Assembly (NCBI RefSeq): GCF_014897675.1
Contig: NZ_JABUXU010000004.1
Coordinates: 62,001 to 126,000, forward strand
DNA: 64,000 bases
Direction: 5' to 3'
From: Advenella sp. FME57
GTDB taxonomy: Bacteria > Pseudomonadota > Gammaproteobacteria > Burkholderiales > Burkholderiaceae_B
Position numbers and translations under genes: made by a program. This document shows, one piece after another, positions 38,088-47,558 of this stretch. The notes beneath the pieces are model-generated. The model had not been told where the DNA came from and searched no databases. It worked only from the letters and a program-made list of their open reading frames with translations. How positions within the stretch are numbered: position 1 is the stretch's first letter; every line of letters starts with the position of its first letter.

Positions 38088-40028
38088 TCATTCTTCAACT
38101 GCCACGGGTGCTGTTTTGCGCAGCGTTTTTGTCGACAGCTGCAAACGTTTCAGATTGATCAGCAGAATGGAAATAGCGGCCGGGGTTACCCCTGAAATCC
38201 TGCGCGCCTGACCTACGGTCTCGGGGCGTGTGTCTTTCAGTTTCTGCCGCACTTCAAATGACAGGCTGGCCACTGCATCGTAGTCCAGGTCAGCGGGGAT
38301 TTTCTGTTCTTCAAGATGACTCTGACGCTTTACTTCTTCCTGCTGACGGGCAATATAACCGGCATACTTCACCTGTATCTCGACCTGCTCTTTAACCGCG
38401 TCAGACAAGTTATCTGCAGGCGCCAGCACCGAACCATCTTCGGTAGCTGCATTCGTCAGAGTGTCATAGGTCACCGATGGACGTTTCAACAAATCCGCAA
38501 GCGAATAATCCCGTTCCAGGCGCGTACCAAGCAGCTTTTCGGATAGATCAGCGTTGAATGTCCTGGGAGATACGCGAGTGCCAGCCAGCCTGGAGACCTC
38601 CCGTTGAACGGCATCACGCTTATTACTGAAGAAGTCCCAACGGGCATCATCGACCAGCCCTAACTGCCGCCCTATTTCCGTTAAACGAAAATCCGCATTA
38701 TCTTCGCGCAGGCTTAGTCTATATTCTGCCCGTGAGGTAAACATCCGGTACGGCTCGGTCACGCCTCGCGTCACCAAATCGTCTACCAACACCCCCAAAT
38801 AAGCCTCATCGCGTTTCGGTGTCCACGATTCAAGCCCTTTTGCCTGCCTGGACGCATTAAGCCCGGCAAGCAAGCCTTGCGCGGCAGCCTCTTCATAGCC
38901 GGTAGTGCCATTTATCTGCCCTGCGAAGAACAGACCAGAAATCACTTTCGTTTCAAGACTGCGTTTGAGTCCACGTGGATCAAAGTAGTCATACTCGATG
39001 GCATAGCCAGGGCGCAGCACGTGCGCGTGCTCCAGGCCTGGCAGGGTGTGAATCAATTCCAGCTGCACATCAAAGGGCAAACTGGTCGAAATCCCGTTGG
39101 GATAAATTTCATTGGTAAGCAGACCCTCTGGCTCCAGAAATATCTGATGAGAGTCTTTGTCGGCAAAACGGTTTATTTTATCTTCAATAGACGGGCAATA
39201 CCTTGGCCCTATCCCGTCGATCACGCCCGTATACATGGGGGAACGATCCAACCCATTGCGGATAATATCGTGCGTTCGGCTATTGGTGTGCGTAATCCAG
39301 CACGACACCTGGCGCGGATGCATCTGCACCGACCCCATATAAGAAAATACCGGAACAGGGTCTATATCGCCAGGCTGCTCTTCCAATTTACTGAAATCAA
39401 TACTGCGAGCATCGATACGTGGTGGCGTGCCGGTCTTAAGCCGACCCTGCGGCAGATTCATTTCTTTAAGACGTTGCCCAAGACTAATCGCAGGGGGATC
39501 TCCCGCCCTGCCCGCTGAATAATTATTCAATCCCACGTGGATTAAGCCATTCAGAAAGGTTCCGGCGGTCAAGACAACGGTTTTTGAATGAAACACCACC
39601 CCAATCTGAGTTTTGGCGCCAATCACCCTATCCCCTTCAAGAACAAGATCATCTACCGCTTGTTGAAAAAGCCACAAATTCTGCTGATTTTCCAATCGAG
39701 AACGAATCGCCTGTTTATAGAGCACCCTATCAGCCTGCACACGCGTCGCCCGTACTGCCGGGCCTTTTGAACTATTCAGGATTCTGAATTGAATCCCTGC
39801 CTCGTCCGCAGCAATGGCCATGACACCGCCCAAGGCATCAATTTCTTTAACCAAATGCCCCTTCCCTATTCCGCCAATTGAAGGATTGCAGGACATTTGC
39901 CCCAAAGTTTCAATATTATGGGTCAATAAGAGAGTTTTGGATCCGGAACGCGCAGCAGCGAGCGCCGCTTCAGTACCGGCGTGGCCTCCACCAACAACAA
40001 TGACGTCAAATTCGTCTGGGTAGTTCAT
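38088..40028 (-). CDS. mnmG: tRNA uridine 5-carboxymethylaminomethyl modification enzyme MnmG (GidA)
   Basis: A 646-residue FAD enzyme that with MnmE builds cmnm5U34 in tRNA. The FAD motif [19 protein letters not shown] is at the N-terminus, [20 protein letters not shown] is the conserved segment after it, and GTPPRIDA and a C-terminal helical MnmE-binding domain are present. It is the first gene of mnmG-rsmG-parA-parB. Its partner mnmE lies 10 kb away on the other side of the origin-like region. Confidence 0.96.
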   Translation of the reverse strand: MNYPDEFDVIVVGGGHAGTEAALAAARSGSKTLLLTHNIETLGQMSCNPSIGGIGKGHLVKEIDALGGVMAIAADEAGIQFRILNSSKGPAVRATRVQADRVLYKQAIRSRLENQQNLWLFQQAVDDLVLEGDRVIGAKTQIGVVFHSKTVVLTAGTFLNGLIHVGLNNYSAGRAGDPPAISLGQRLKEMNLPQGRLKTGTPPRIDARSIDFSKLEEQPGDIDPVPVFSYMGSVQMHPRQVSCWITHTNSRTHDIIRNGLDRSPMYTGVIDGIGPRYCPSIEDKINRFADKDSHQIFLEPEGLLTNEIYPNGISTSLPFDVQLELIHTLPGLEHAHVLRPGYAIEYDYFDPRGLKRSLETKVISGLFFAGQINGTTGYEEAAAQGLLAGLNASRQAKGLESWTPKRDEAYLGVLVDDLVTRGVTEPYRMFTSRAEYRLSLREDNADFRLTEIGRQLGLVDDARWDFFSNKRDAVQREVSRLAGTRVSPRTFNADLSEKLLGTRLERDYSLADLLKRPSVTYDTLTNAATEDGSVLAPADNLSDAVKEQVEIQVKYAGYIARQQEEVKRQSHLEEQKIPADLDYDAVASLSFEVRQKLKDTRPETVGQARRISGVTPAAISILLINLKRLQLSTKTLRKTAPVAVEE

Positions 40029-40056
40029 TTTGTTCTTTCAATCGTAGGAATAGCGA

Positions 40057-40076
40057 AATGTTCCACGTGGAACATT
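40057..40076. promoter_or_regulatory. parS: parS site 1
   Basis: A perfect 20-bp palindrome with the 16-mer core TGTTCCACGTGGAACA at 40059-40074. It matches the chromosomal ParB-binding consensus apart from beta-proteobacterial base preferences, and lies 29 bases upstream of the mnmG start in the parAB region. Confidence 0.9.
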
Positions 40077-40134
40077 AAAAGGAATTCTATGGAATGCTAT
40101 TTTAAACGCAATAGCACATAAAAGACATTATCTA

Positions 40135-40156
40135 AATTGTTCCACGTGGAACAATT
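40135..40156. promoter_or_regulatory. parS: parS site 2
   Basis: A perfect 22-bp palindrome with the same 16-mer core TGTTCCACGTGGAACA at 40138-40153. Its last base is also the first base of a consensus DnaA box (40156-40164). Confidence 0.9.
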
Positions 40157-40220
40157 GTGGATAAGTATGTTGATAACGCGGTGAATATGCTGTGAATATA
40201 TAGGTATAGTTTGTGTATAA
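40156..40220. other. oriC: Cluster of DnaA-box-like 9-mers, candidate oriC (part 1)
   Basis: Four same-orientation 9-mers occur in 65 bases: TGTGGATAA (40156-40164, exact reverse of TTATCCACA), TGTTGATAA (40168-40176), TGTGAATAT (40191-40199) and TGTGTATAA (40212-40220), the last three close to the consensus. The gap 40029-40292 is AT-rich and has no gene. In Bordetella the origin region is beside mnmG/parAB, which supports the call. Confidence 0.6.
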
Positions 40221-40292
40221 GATCATCGACATTCAGGCATAATAAGAATTATAGCCCTGTTAATAAAATTAATACAGTAAGAGACGCAAAAA

Positions 40293-41468
40293 GTGATTAC
40301 AAGCATTTCCTCAAAACTTCCCGCAGTTGGAACCACAATTTTTACCGTTATGACCAAAATGGCTGCCGATTTCAAGGCAACAAACCTTGGTCAAGGCTTC
40401 CCGGACTTCGATCCTGACCCAAAACTCACTGATCTGGTGACCCAGGCAATGAAAACTGGCCACAATCAGTATCCGTATATGCCTGGTGACCAGTTGTTGC
40501 GCAGCAATATCGCAAAAAAAGTCGCGACACTATATGGCCACCAATATGACGAGAATACCGAAGTTACCGTTACCAGTGGTGCAACCGAAGCGCTCATGGC
40601 AGCAATTCTTGCCGTGGTCAATTCTGGAGACGAAGTAATTGTGCTGGAGCCAAGTTACGACTCCTATGTACCAGCAATCCGTCTTGCCGGTGGAGTCCCG
40701 GTTTTTGTACCACTTGTGGCGCCTGGGGATGAACACAGCAGTTATTCAGTGGATTGGGACAGGGTAGGGGAGGCCATTACCCCCAAAACAAGATTGATGA
40801 TACTGAATTTCCCTCACAATCCTACCGGTATTACACTGGCTACTAGCGACCTGGATGCGCTGGAAACCATTATTGCTGACACTAACGTGCTTTTGTTGGC
40901 CGACGAAGTCTATGAGCATATTGTTTTTGACGAAAAACCATTTCTGAGCCTGAGTTGCCGTCCCGCTTTGGCAGCACGAACCTTTCACATATCTTCATTT
41001 GGCAAAACCTATCATACGACTGGCTGGAAAATAGGGTATTGCTGTGCGCCTGCAGTTATGACTGCTGAATTACGAAAAGTGCATCAGTTCATGGTGTTTA
41101 CAGTGAGCTCTCCCATGCAAGTTGCGCTGGGTGTTTATACAGCTGATCCGTCAACCTATCTGACATTGCCTGCTTTTTACCAGGAAAAACACGATTTTCT
41201 CTATGAAGGTCTGAAAAATACCCGGTTTAAACCGATACGTAGCCAGGGAACCTTTTTTCTTCTGGCCGATTATTCGGCAATCTCTCAGGACAATGAACTT
41301 GCTTTCGCAAAATGGTTGACTCAGGAAAAGAAAGTGACTTTGATTCCAGTGTCTGCTTTTTACCGAAATCCCGATGATGTTGGATCAAACCATAACCTGG
41401 TTCGTTTCTGTTTTGCAAAAAAACAGGAAACCCTGCAACAGGCACTTTCGGTGCTTAAGCACCTCTAG
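40293..41468 (+). CDS. PLP-dependent aminotransferase class I/II (YbdL/kynurenine aminotransferase-like)
   Basis: A 391-residue fold-type I aminotransferase. The PLP lysine is in SSFGKTYHTTGWKIGY; NFPHNPTG and ADEVYEHIVF are the other cofactor-binding motifs, and FKATNLGQGFPDFDP the usual opening. The closest group I recognise is the methionine/glutamine aminotransferase YbdL-type, but the substrate is not fixed by the sequence. The start is GTG (40293) with a weak upstream site. It lies between the two DnaA-box clusters, alone on its strand. Confidence 0.87.
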   Translation: MITSISSKLPAVGTTIFTVMTKMAADFKATNLGQGFPDFDPDPKLTDLVTQAMKTGHNQYPYMPGDQLLRSNIAKKVATLYGHQYDENTEVTVTSGATEALMAAILAVVNSGDEVIVLEPSYDSYVPAIRLAGGVPVFVPLVAPGDEHSSYSVDWDRVGEAITPKTRLMILNFPHNPTGITLATSDLDALETIIADTNVLLLADEVYEHIVFDEKPFLSLSCRPALAARTFHISSFGKTYHTTGWKIGYCCAPAVMTAELRKVHQFMVFTVSSPMQVALGVYTADPSTYLTLPAFYQEKHDFLYEGLKNTRFKPIRSQGTFFLLADYSAISQDNELAFAKWLTQEKKVTLIPVSAFYRNPDDVGSNHNLVRFCFAKKQETLQQALSVLKHL

Positions 41469-42500
41469 TTATTAAACTGTTTGAATATATAAAAGATTAA
41501 GAGATAGATACTCTGTGGATATGTTGAAACGGATGAATTTACGCGTTTATTCATGAACTTAGCGGGAAATTTGGCTGGTGAATACCTGGCTTTTGTCCGG
41601 TGTATAAAAATGAACAACTTGGGCACCTTGCAGTTTCCCGCTATTTATCAAGTTTTGATACATAAGTTATTCACAATGACTCGCCCAGAGCTTATCCACA
41701 GGCAAATATCTGAAAAAAACACGGTTTTGGATAATTTTTAACCGGTCTTTTGCCCGCGGTTTTGCTCGCCTGATCGGTACAAATAGCGAAATTTCCCCTG
41801 GGAATATAGACGGGATAGGGACCCCTCCGGGTTGTGCCGCACGGAAAAATCGTTAGCGGGTATAAAGGCCTTCTGAATAAAATTTGCGTCGTTCGAGCGG
41901 TGTATAGGAGAAAGCCTCACTGAAGGATGGTCGGGTAGGGAAGTCTGACTGGCGTCAGCGGGGAACTAATTAAGTTCTCTATGTCCCAAACGGGGGAGGG
42001 CAGGCGGTGGTCCACGCCAGCTGGCGTACACTGGCAATATCCCAAAGAAGGGGCAAAGCAGGCAAGATGAGCGCAGACGGTACGCCATTTACGGAAGAAA
42101 CAGATCTGATCGCGCGAAATAGAGCGTGCTGGCGTAACGAGCGGAGGGGTGCTGCCAGAAAAACAGGGAGACGTTTAACCAACCGCTTGAAAACAAACAA
42201 TCTGACGCCGTGGCAGCGTTGGAGAAAATCACGTTTTATCTTTATTCTCGCGGCCAATGAAGCCGACTCCAGCGTATCTTCACTCAGCACGTCGATTCAC
42301 CAGGACCTTGTACATCAGAGGTCTATCTCTCTTTGGCGGAAAATTACGGTTTCCCAATAGCTTCAATCACGTTGTTCACAATTCCTGCTTATAATTCGAG
42401 ATAATCCAGCGTGAGTGCATATTGTGCCGCGTTGCAGCAATGCCCAGGACCCCATTGACGGGACCATATCCGTTTTCAACCAGGCGATAGAGGAGCAAAC
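41469..42500. other. Long gene-free region between aminotransferase and HIT gene
   Basis: These 1032 bases have no convincing gene. The first 280 bases are AT-rich with DnaA-box-like sites (listed separately). AGCGGGAAA (41561-41569) and TTTCCCGCT (41634-41642) are perfect 9-bp inverted arms 64 bases apart. From ~41750 the GC content rises and two overlapping opposite frames (41979-42290 and 42007-42360) lack family resemblance. The last part carries the HIT gene promoter and a GAGGAG ribosome-binding site. Confidence 0.55.
41514..41700. other. Second cluster of DnaA-box-like sites, candidate oriC (part 2)
   Basis: TGTGGATAT at 41514-41522, TTATTCACA at 41667-41675 and the exact consensus TTATCCACA at 41692-41700, in an AT-rich setting that also contains TTGGATAA at ~41727. 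Together with the cluster at 40156-40220 this could form a bipartite origin around the aminotransferase gene. Confidence 0.45.
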
Positions 42501-42920
42501 ATGGCCTACGATAGTCAGAATATTTTCGCGAAAATTCTTCGGGAGGAGGCGCCGTCCTTCAAAATCTATGAAGACGACAAGACATACGCCATGATGGACA
42601 TCATGCCGCAAACGCGAGGACACTTGCTTATTCTGACCAAGGAAGAGGCAGAAACGCTACTCGATTTGTCGTTGGAAGGTGCTCAGGCATGTGTGGCCAC
42701 TGCAAAAAAAATCGCGCCAGCGCTGCTGGAAGTGACCAAAGCTGACGGCTTTATCCTGTCACAGTTCAATAAGGAGATCGCCGGACAAACCGTTGACCAC
42801 GTGCATTTTCACCTGGTCCCCCGGTATATTGGGCAAACAGTGGAACGTCATGGTCGTGTAAAAGGGGATATGGACGAGATAGCAGCACTTGCCCGGCAAA
42901 TTGCTGCAGCCATTAAGTAA
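42501..42920 (+). CDS. HIT-family nucleotide hydrolase/transferase
   Basis: A 139-residue histidine-triad protein; the triad motif is DHVHFHLVPR near residue 96. Such proteins (HinT/Hit-like) hydrolyse adenosine phosphoramidates or dinucleotides; the physiological role is often unclear. The ATG has a good GAGGAG site. It is monocistronic here. Confidence 0.9.
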   Translation: MAYDSQNIFAKILREEAPSFKIYEDDKTYAMMDIMPQTRGHLLILTKEEAETLLDLSLEGAQACVATAKKIAPALLEVTKADGFILSQFNKEIAGQTVDHVHFHLVPRYIGQTVERHGRVKGDMDEIAALARQIAAAIK

Positions 42921-43074
42921 TTTGTCCGGCCCCGGCATTCAATTGTACGGTCGGGGCAATGCTTGCACGACAATACTGTAGATCGGGTAGAACCCTTCAT
43001 TAAATCCATCATCTGACCCGACAAGATCATTCTGGTCAGAGCTATAGATCTTAAAATTTCATAATCTCTCGCTA

Positions 43075-44628
43075 TTACAATAGCCACTCAATGGGCAGTA
43101 TCGACAGAAACCAGACAATGCCGCGTTTGAGCAGGCTGGTCTCGGGTTCCGAGTTGTAGCGGATCAGTTTGCCGTCCCGGTGCTCTATCCAATACACGTC
43201 ACCCGCTTCAGATAGGCGAACTTCGTACGATGTTTTGGCGATCTCTTTATCAAAGTAGCTTTCCATCTGCAATGCCAGGTTGGGGCTCTCAATGACAAAA
43301 CCCATTTCGGTATTAAGATGAGTTGATCGGGGGTCGAAGTTGAACGATCCGACAAATACGCGCTTATGGTCAACGGCAAATGTTTTTGCGTGAAGACTGG
43401 ATCCGGAACTGCCTAAAGGCCCGGCGCTATCATTGCGCTTGTCGGTGGTGGATACGCGTTGCAACTCATAGAGTTTGATACCGGCAGCCAGGAGATCTTT
43501 ACGCCGTTTGGCGTAGCCAGCGTGGACGGCAGAAACGTCCGTGGCATCCAGTGAATTGGTCAAAACTCGTAGTTTTACACCGCCCTGGGCCATTTTTGTA
43601 AATACCTCGACGCCGGCGGCAGTGGGTACAAAGTACGGCGATATCAGATCAATGGTACGGGTTGGGCGCCCAAGCACGTCAGCCAGTTGATAGATCAGCA
43701 AGCCGTCTGATGTTGCCTTGCCAAGGCCTTTGGCTGGATCATCGCTGACCATCCGAACATCGGCCCACTCGAAACTTAGATTGCCCGTTAGCATCTTCGA
43801 GATAAACGGCGAGGTTCTGATCGCTTGCGTATATTGGGCGGCCGCCTGGGACTTTAGCAGGCTTTCGGCCCTGGCTTTGAGCTGTGGCAGGATTGTTGCG
43901 TCGACCTGCGGCAAGATCAAGTCGACAGGATAAGATGACTTGCTTGCCCAGTAACGATCGAAATCGGTGGAAACGTCGCCTGTAGCTTTGCCGATAGCCA
44001 GAACATCCAGATCGGCAAACAAAACGGATTCACCCGCCCCGAAATATTCATCACCCACATTGCGCCCGCCAATAATTGTTGCCTGGTTGTCTGCGGTAAA
44101 CGATTTGTTGTGCATGCGGCGATTTGCACGCATAAAGTCGGTAACAAAGCCTGTGGATTTTGGCCAGCGTACGATAAACGGATTGAACAGCCGAATTTCG
44201 ATATTCGGATGATTATTCAGGGCAGCAAGCGCTTCATCCAGACCTGCCGTGCCGTTGTCGTCAAGCAGCAGGCGGACACGGACGCCTCTGTCGGCTGCTG
44301 TGCGCAGTTCTTCAAGAAGCAGAGTTCCTGTGATGTCGTCATGCCAAATGTAATACTGCACATCCAGCGATTTTTGTGCGGCACGTGCCAGCAGCGTGCG
44401 TGCGGCGAAAGCCTCATGGGCGTCGGCTAGTGCATATATACCGCTTTTGCCTGGATGTGCCTGGACCAGGGGCAATAGGGCTCGCCCTAAGGCCGTATTG
44501 CTGACCTGCGCTTCGTTCAATGCCTTGCTGCCTGTTCTACTGTCCAGGGACGGCAAAGAGCAGCCTGCCAGCAGGCAGGCGAGCACGCAAAGAAGGAAAG
44601 GTCTGGGCAACGAAAGAATGCTGTTCAT
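43075..44628 (-). CDS. Phospholipase D-superfamily lipoprotein (cardiolipin synthase-like)
   Basis: A 517-residue protein with a lipoprotein signal ending LLAGC (C23). Two HKD motifs are visible: RMHNKSFTADNQATIIGGRN and LHAKTFAVDHKRVFVGSFN, each with a following conserved serine/asparagine, so the active site is complete. It resembles the YmdC/ClsC group of cardiolipin synthase-like enzymes, but the lipid anchor on the periplasmic side differs from membrane-spanning Cls. I chose the ATG at 44628; a GTG at 44640 is the in-frame alternative. Its promoter region holds a 20-bp palindrome. Confidence 0.83.
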   Translation of the reverse strand: MNSILSLPRPFLLCVLACLLAGCSLPSLDSRTGSKALNEAQVSNTALGRALLPLVQAHPGKSGIYALADAHEAFAARTLLARAAQKSLDVQYYIWHDDITGTLLLEELRTAADRGVRVRLLLDDNGTAGLDEALAALNNHPNIEIRLFNPFIVRWPKSTGFVTDFMRANRRMHNKSFTADNQATIIGGRNVGDEYFGAGESVLFADLDVLAIGKATGDVSTDFDRYWASKSSYPVDLILPQVDATILPQLKARAESLLKSQAAAQYTQAIRTSPFISKMLTGNLSFEWADVRMVSDDPAKGLGKATSDGLLIYQLADVLGRPTRTIDLISPYFVPTAAGVEVFTKMAQGGVKLRVLTNSLDATDVSAVHAGYAKRRKDLLAAGIKLYELQRVSTTDKRNDSAGPLGSSGSSLHAKTFAVDHKRVFVGSFNFDPRSTHLNTEMGFVIESPNLALQMESYFDKEIAKTSYEVRLSEAGDVYWIEHRDGKLIRYNSEPETSLLKRGIVWFLSILPIEWLL

Positions 44629-45018
44629 AAGAGACGACACCGGGCAGTTGATAGCGTACTTTAAATTGGTCTGTATACTTGGGCAGGATATGTTCGGCTC
44701 ACTGATCCAGAATCAGGAGGTTTGTCATCAGTGTATCCGCCTTGAGCCTGGTCCTGCTGCGCTTTGACGCATTTGTTCCTGACAATGTTGGATATGTAGT
44801 AAAGACCCTCAGGGCTGCAGGAAGGTTGCTTTGGATTTTACTAAAATATTTCAATTGAAATATTCTGGAAATGGTCGCACGGCTTGCCAGTCCTGTTCCC
44901 TGAACGAACGAATGAACAACGGGCTGCAATGATGAGTGAGGAAACCAACTGGCGGGCTGAGCGAAGTTCTAGTTGATTGAACGCCTGGCACCTGTTCCCA
45001 CGCGCTTGTCTATTGCGT
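44629..45018. other. Intergenic region upstream of the phospholipase D-like gene
   Basis: These 390 bases hold no gene I can support. They must contain the promoter for the minus-strand lipoprotein gene and the 3' end of the MFS gene. The clearest structure is the perfect palindrome at 44845-44864. Confidence 0.55.
44845..44864. promoter_or_regulatory. Perfect 20-bp palindrome, candidate operator
   Basis: AATATTTCAATTGAAATATT is its own reverse complement over all 20 bases. It stands about 215 bases upstream of the phospholipase D-like gene. The size and AT-rich arms look like a dimeric repressor site; no regulator is encoded next to it. Confidence 0.5.
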
Positions 45019-46530
45019 CTACAGCTTTATGTTACCGGTCCGTGCTGGTTTCGCTTGTGATTGGCGATCCGATATCGTGACCGATTTACGCCGGCGTTTG
45101 AACCTGACCCGGTTTTTCCTTTCCTTGTGAACGGTAATCCCTTCGCCAGCCTTGGGGTCCAGTTTATAAAACCAGTAGGCGGCGACAATGGACAGCAGTC
45201 CGATTACCCAGAACCCGGTATGGATATCGTCAATTGAAACGTGGCTGGCGCCTCTAAATTGCATGCTCAGGTCCAGCGTAACGGTGGCAATACCCATGCC
45301 CAGGCTGATGCCGATCTGCTGCGCGGTGGCAGAAAATGAGCTTGCCTGGCTCATCTGTTCCGGCTCAATGTCTGCGAAGGCAAGGCTATTTACACCGGTG
45401 AATTGCAATGAGCGGAAAAAACCACCCACCAAAAGCACGGTGCCCATAAGCAGCACCGGCGTACTCTCAATGAAAAATGCATTTGTGATTGTCATTAACC
45501 CGGTAAGTGTGCCGTTTATCAAAAGCACCTTGCGAAAGCCCCACCGTCCAAATACCGCTGTCGCGATAAATTTCATCATCAGCGATCCTATGGCCATGGA
45601 AAAGGTGATCATGCCGCTGGCCAGCGCCGAGTAGCCAAAACCGACCTGGAACAGAAGGGTGAGCAGAAAGGGCATTGCGCCAACCGACAGGCGCGTCATA
45701 TTGCCGCCAATCACCGCAGCCGAAAAAGTGGGAATTTTTAGAAGCGACAGATCTATGATGGGTTCTGGGTGGCGCCGGGCGTGGCGTATGTACAGCAGTG
45801 TGCATATTAGCCCGGTGGTCAGCAGCAACAGCGGATACAGATACCCATGGGTGTGGTTGCCGATGGCTTCGATGCCAATAACAAACGTCGCCATACCTAC
45901 GCCGCTGAGCAGAAAACCGAGCCAGTCCAGCCGGGGCTTTTTTTCGCTGCGATACTCAAGCACATACCTGAGCACAAGTGTAATACCGATAATGGCGATT
46001 GGAATATTGATGAGAAATATCCAGTGCCAGGAGGCATAGGTCACCAGAAAGCCGCCCAGAGGCGGGCCAAGAATCGGGCCGAGCAGAGCGGGAATGGAGA
46101 GAAATGATGTCGCTTTCAGGATCTGGTTACGTGGAATCGTACGCAGCATGATAATACGGCCTACCGGTACCATCATTGCACCTGCAATACCCTGAATAAA
46201 CCGGGACACCGTCAGGGAAGTCAGATCCCATGACAATGCGCAGGTCAGTGAAGTTAGCGCAAATAGGGTAATGGCGAAGAGAAACAGGCGCTTTGCCCCG
46301 AACCGGTCGGCAGCCCAGCCGCAGATCGGAACAAATACCGCTACCGCCAGCAAATAGGAGGTAATGGCCACGTTCATGCGAACCGGTGTGGACTGCAGCG
46401 ACACGGCCATCATGGGAAGGGCGGTAGCCACCACAGTTGCGTCGAGCATTTGCATGAACAACGCGCAGCCGACGATAAATGGTATTAATTTGACGGCGAT
46501 ATCTTGCTGGACGGGAGCGTGGCTTTTCAT
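45019..46530 (-). CDS. MFS multidrug exporter, DHA2 (EmrB/QacA) family
   Basis: A 503-residue transporter with about 14 membrane helices. The N-terminal helix with LDATVVATALPMM (family motif D1, LDxTxVNVALP-like) and WAADRFGAKRLFLFAI (motif A) identify DHA2 drug:H+ antiporters. No HlyD-type adaptor gene is adjacent, so it may act alone across the inner membrane. The C-terminus is an unusual basic tail (KERKNRVRFKRRRKS). Its ATG overlaps the stop of the AbrB-family gene (ATGA), so the two are one operon. Confidence 0.88.
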   Translation of the reverse strand: MKSHAPVQQDIAVKLIPFIVGCALFMQMLDATVVATALPMMAVSLQSTPVRMNVAITSYLLAVAVFVPICGWAADRFGAKRLFLFAITLFALTSLTCALSWDLTSLTVSRFIQGIAGAMMVPVGRIIMLRTIPRNQILKATSFLSIPALLGPILGPPLGGFLVTYASWHWIFLINIPIAIIGITLVLRYVLEYRSEKKPRLDWLGFLLSGVGMATFVIGIEAIGNHTHGYLYPLLLLTTGLICTLLYIRHARRHPEPIIDLSLLKIPTFSAAVIGGNMTRLSVGAMPFLLTLLFQVGFGYSALASGMITFSMAIGSLMMKFIATAVFGRWGFRKVLLINGTLTGLMTITNAFFIESTPVLLMGTVLLVGGFFRSLQFTGVNSLAFADIEPEQMSQASSFSATAQQIGISLGMGIATVTLDLSMQFRGASHVSIDDIHTGFWVIGLLSIVAAYWFYKLDPKAGEGITVHKERKNRVRFKRRRKSVTISDRQSQAKPARTGNIKL

Positions 46531-47558
46531 GTGAGTTGATATTTTTTCGAAAGTAACCGATATAGCGGCCCGGTAACGAGTAGCACAAATACCATTCGTG
46601 ATACATGGAAGGCCGTGACAACCGGTGGACCCAGTTGTAGCACTTTTGCCGTAATGGTCATTTCTGCGATGCCCCCCGGACTATTTGCCAGATACAGCGT
46701 TGCCAGCGGAATATCGGAAATCAGTGTCAGCAGGGCGCAAAAAACCAGTGCCAGACAGAGCGATCCGATGCAGACCAGCGCCACCACGCCCAGGTATTTT
46801 GGTGCGCGCCTGAAAAAATCCGGCCCGAATTTGTCACCCAACGACCAGCCGATGAACATCTGCCCGGCATGTTGAACTTCCGGGGGAATGACAGACAGCT
46901 CAATATGATTGCTTGTCAGCACAGTCATGATAAACAGTGGACCAAGCACCCAGGGATTGGGAATACGCAGTTTGCCGAACGCAAAACCAAACGCGCAGGT
47001 AATGGCGATCATTTGAAAAAAGCCGCTGTAGGAAAACGCGATCGCAGCCGTTGTGTTCACAGTCAGGCCGTGTAGCCCAAGAAACTTATACACAAATGGA
47101 ATGGTTATCACGACGAGCAATACACGCAGACTATGGGCGGAAGCCACTCTGTCTATACGCGCATTATTGCGTTCGGCAAGATTGGCCATTTCGCTGGCGC
47201 CACCGATAGCCGAGGCAAACCAGGCCGTTTTGAAATCCACATCGGCCCAGCGGCGCAGGACAAACGCGCCTGCGCTGCCCAGAAACAGGGCGAACAGCAT
47301 GCCCAGCACAATAGCAACTGTGTTATCCAGAACAATGTGCAGGACTTCTTCGGTGAAATACAGACCCAGGGAGGTGCCGATCACCCACTGGCCCATACTG
47401 CGGAAGGCCACATGCGATTGTGTGCGTGCGCCGCGCAACTTGCTTATCGCGGTGATAAGCAGTGGCCCGATCATCCACGGCAAGGGCAGATGCAGCCAGT
47501 TCGCCAGCAAAGCGCCAGCAAGTGCGAACAGAAATCCGGCTAAATAGCGCTGCATCAT
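46527..47558 (-). CDS. AbrB-family integral membrane protein (AbrB duplication, COG3180)
   Basis: A 343-residue polytopic protein with two AbrB-type repeats; LPLPWMIGPLLITA near the N-terminus and IPNPWVLGPLFIMT in the middle are the repeated segments, and SPGGIAEMTITAKVL is the conserved C-terminal motif. E. coli AbrB has been linked to regulation of aidB, but no transport substrate is established for the family. The start is the first ATG of an ATGATG pair (47558); an upstream in-frame start at 47666 would add 36 atypical residues. It is the first gene of the operon with the MFS exporter. Confidence 0.83.
   Translation of the reverse strand: MMQRYLAGFLFALAGALLANWLHLPLPWMIGPLLITAISKLRGARTQSHVAFRSMGQWVIGTSLGLYFTEEVLHIVLDNTVAIVLGMLFALFLGSAGAFVLRRWADVDFKTAWFASAIGGASEMANLAERNNARIDRVASAHSLRVLLVVITIPFVYKFLGLHGLTVNTTAAIAFSYSGFFQMIAITCAFGFAFGKLRIPNPWVLGPLFIMTVLTSNHIELSVIPPEVQHAGQMFIGWSLGDKFGPDFFRRAPKYLGVVALVCIGSLCLALVFCALLTLISDIPLATLYLANSPGGIAEMTITAKVLQLGPPVVTAFHVSRMVFVLLVTGPLYRLLSKKYQLT

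Noticed and set aside
41979-42360. Two opposite open frames (103 and 117 codons) in the gap before the HIT gene
   Set aside because: They overlap each other, lack ribosome-binding sites and show no domain.
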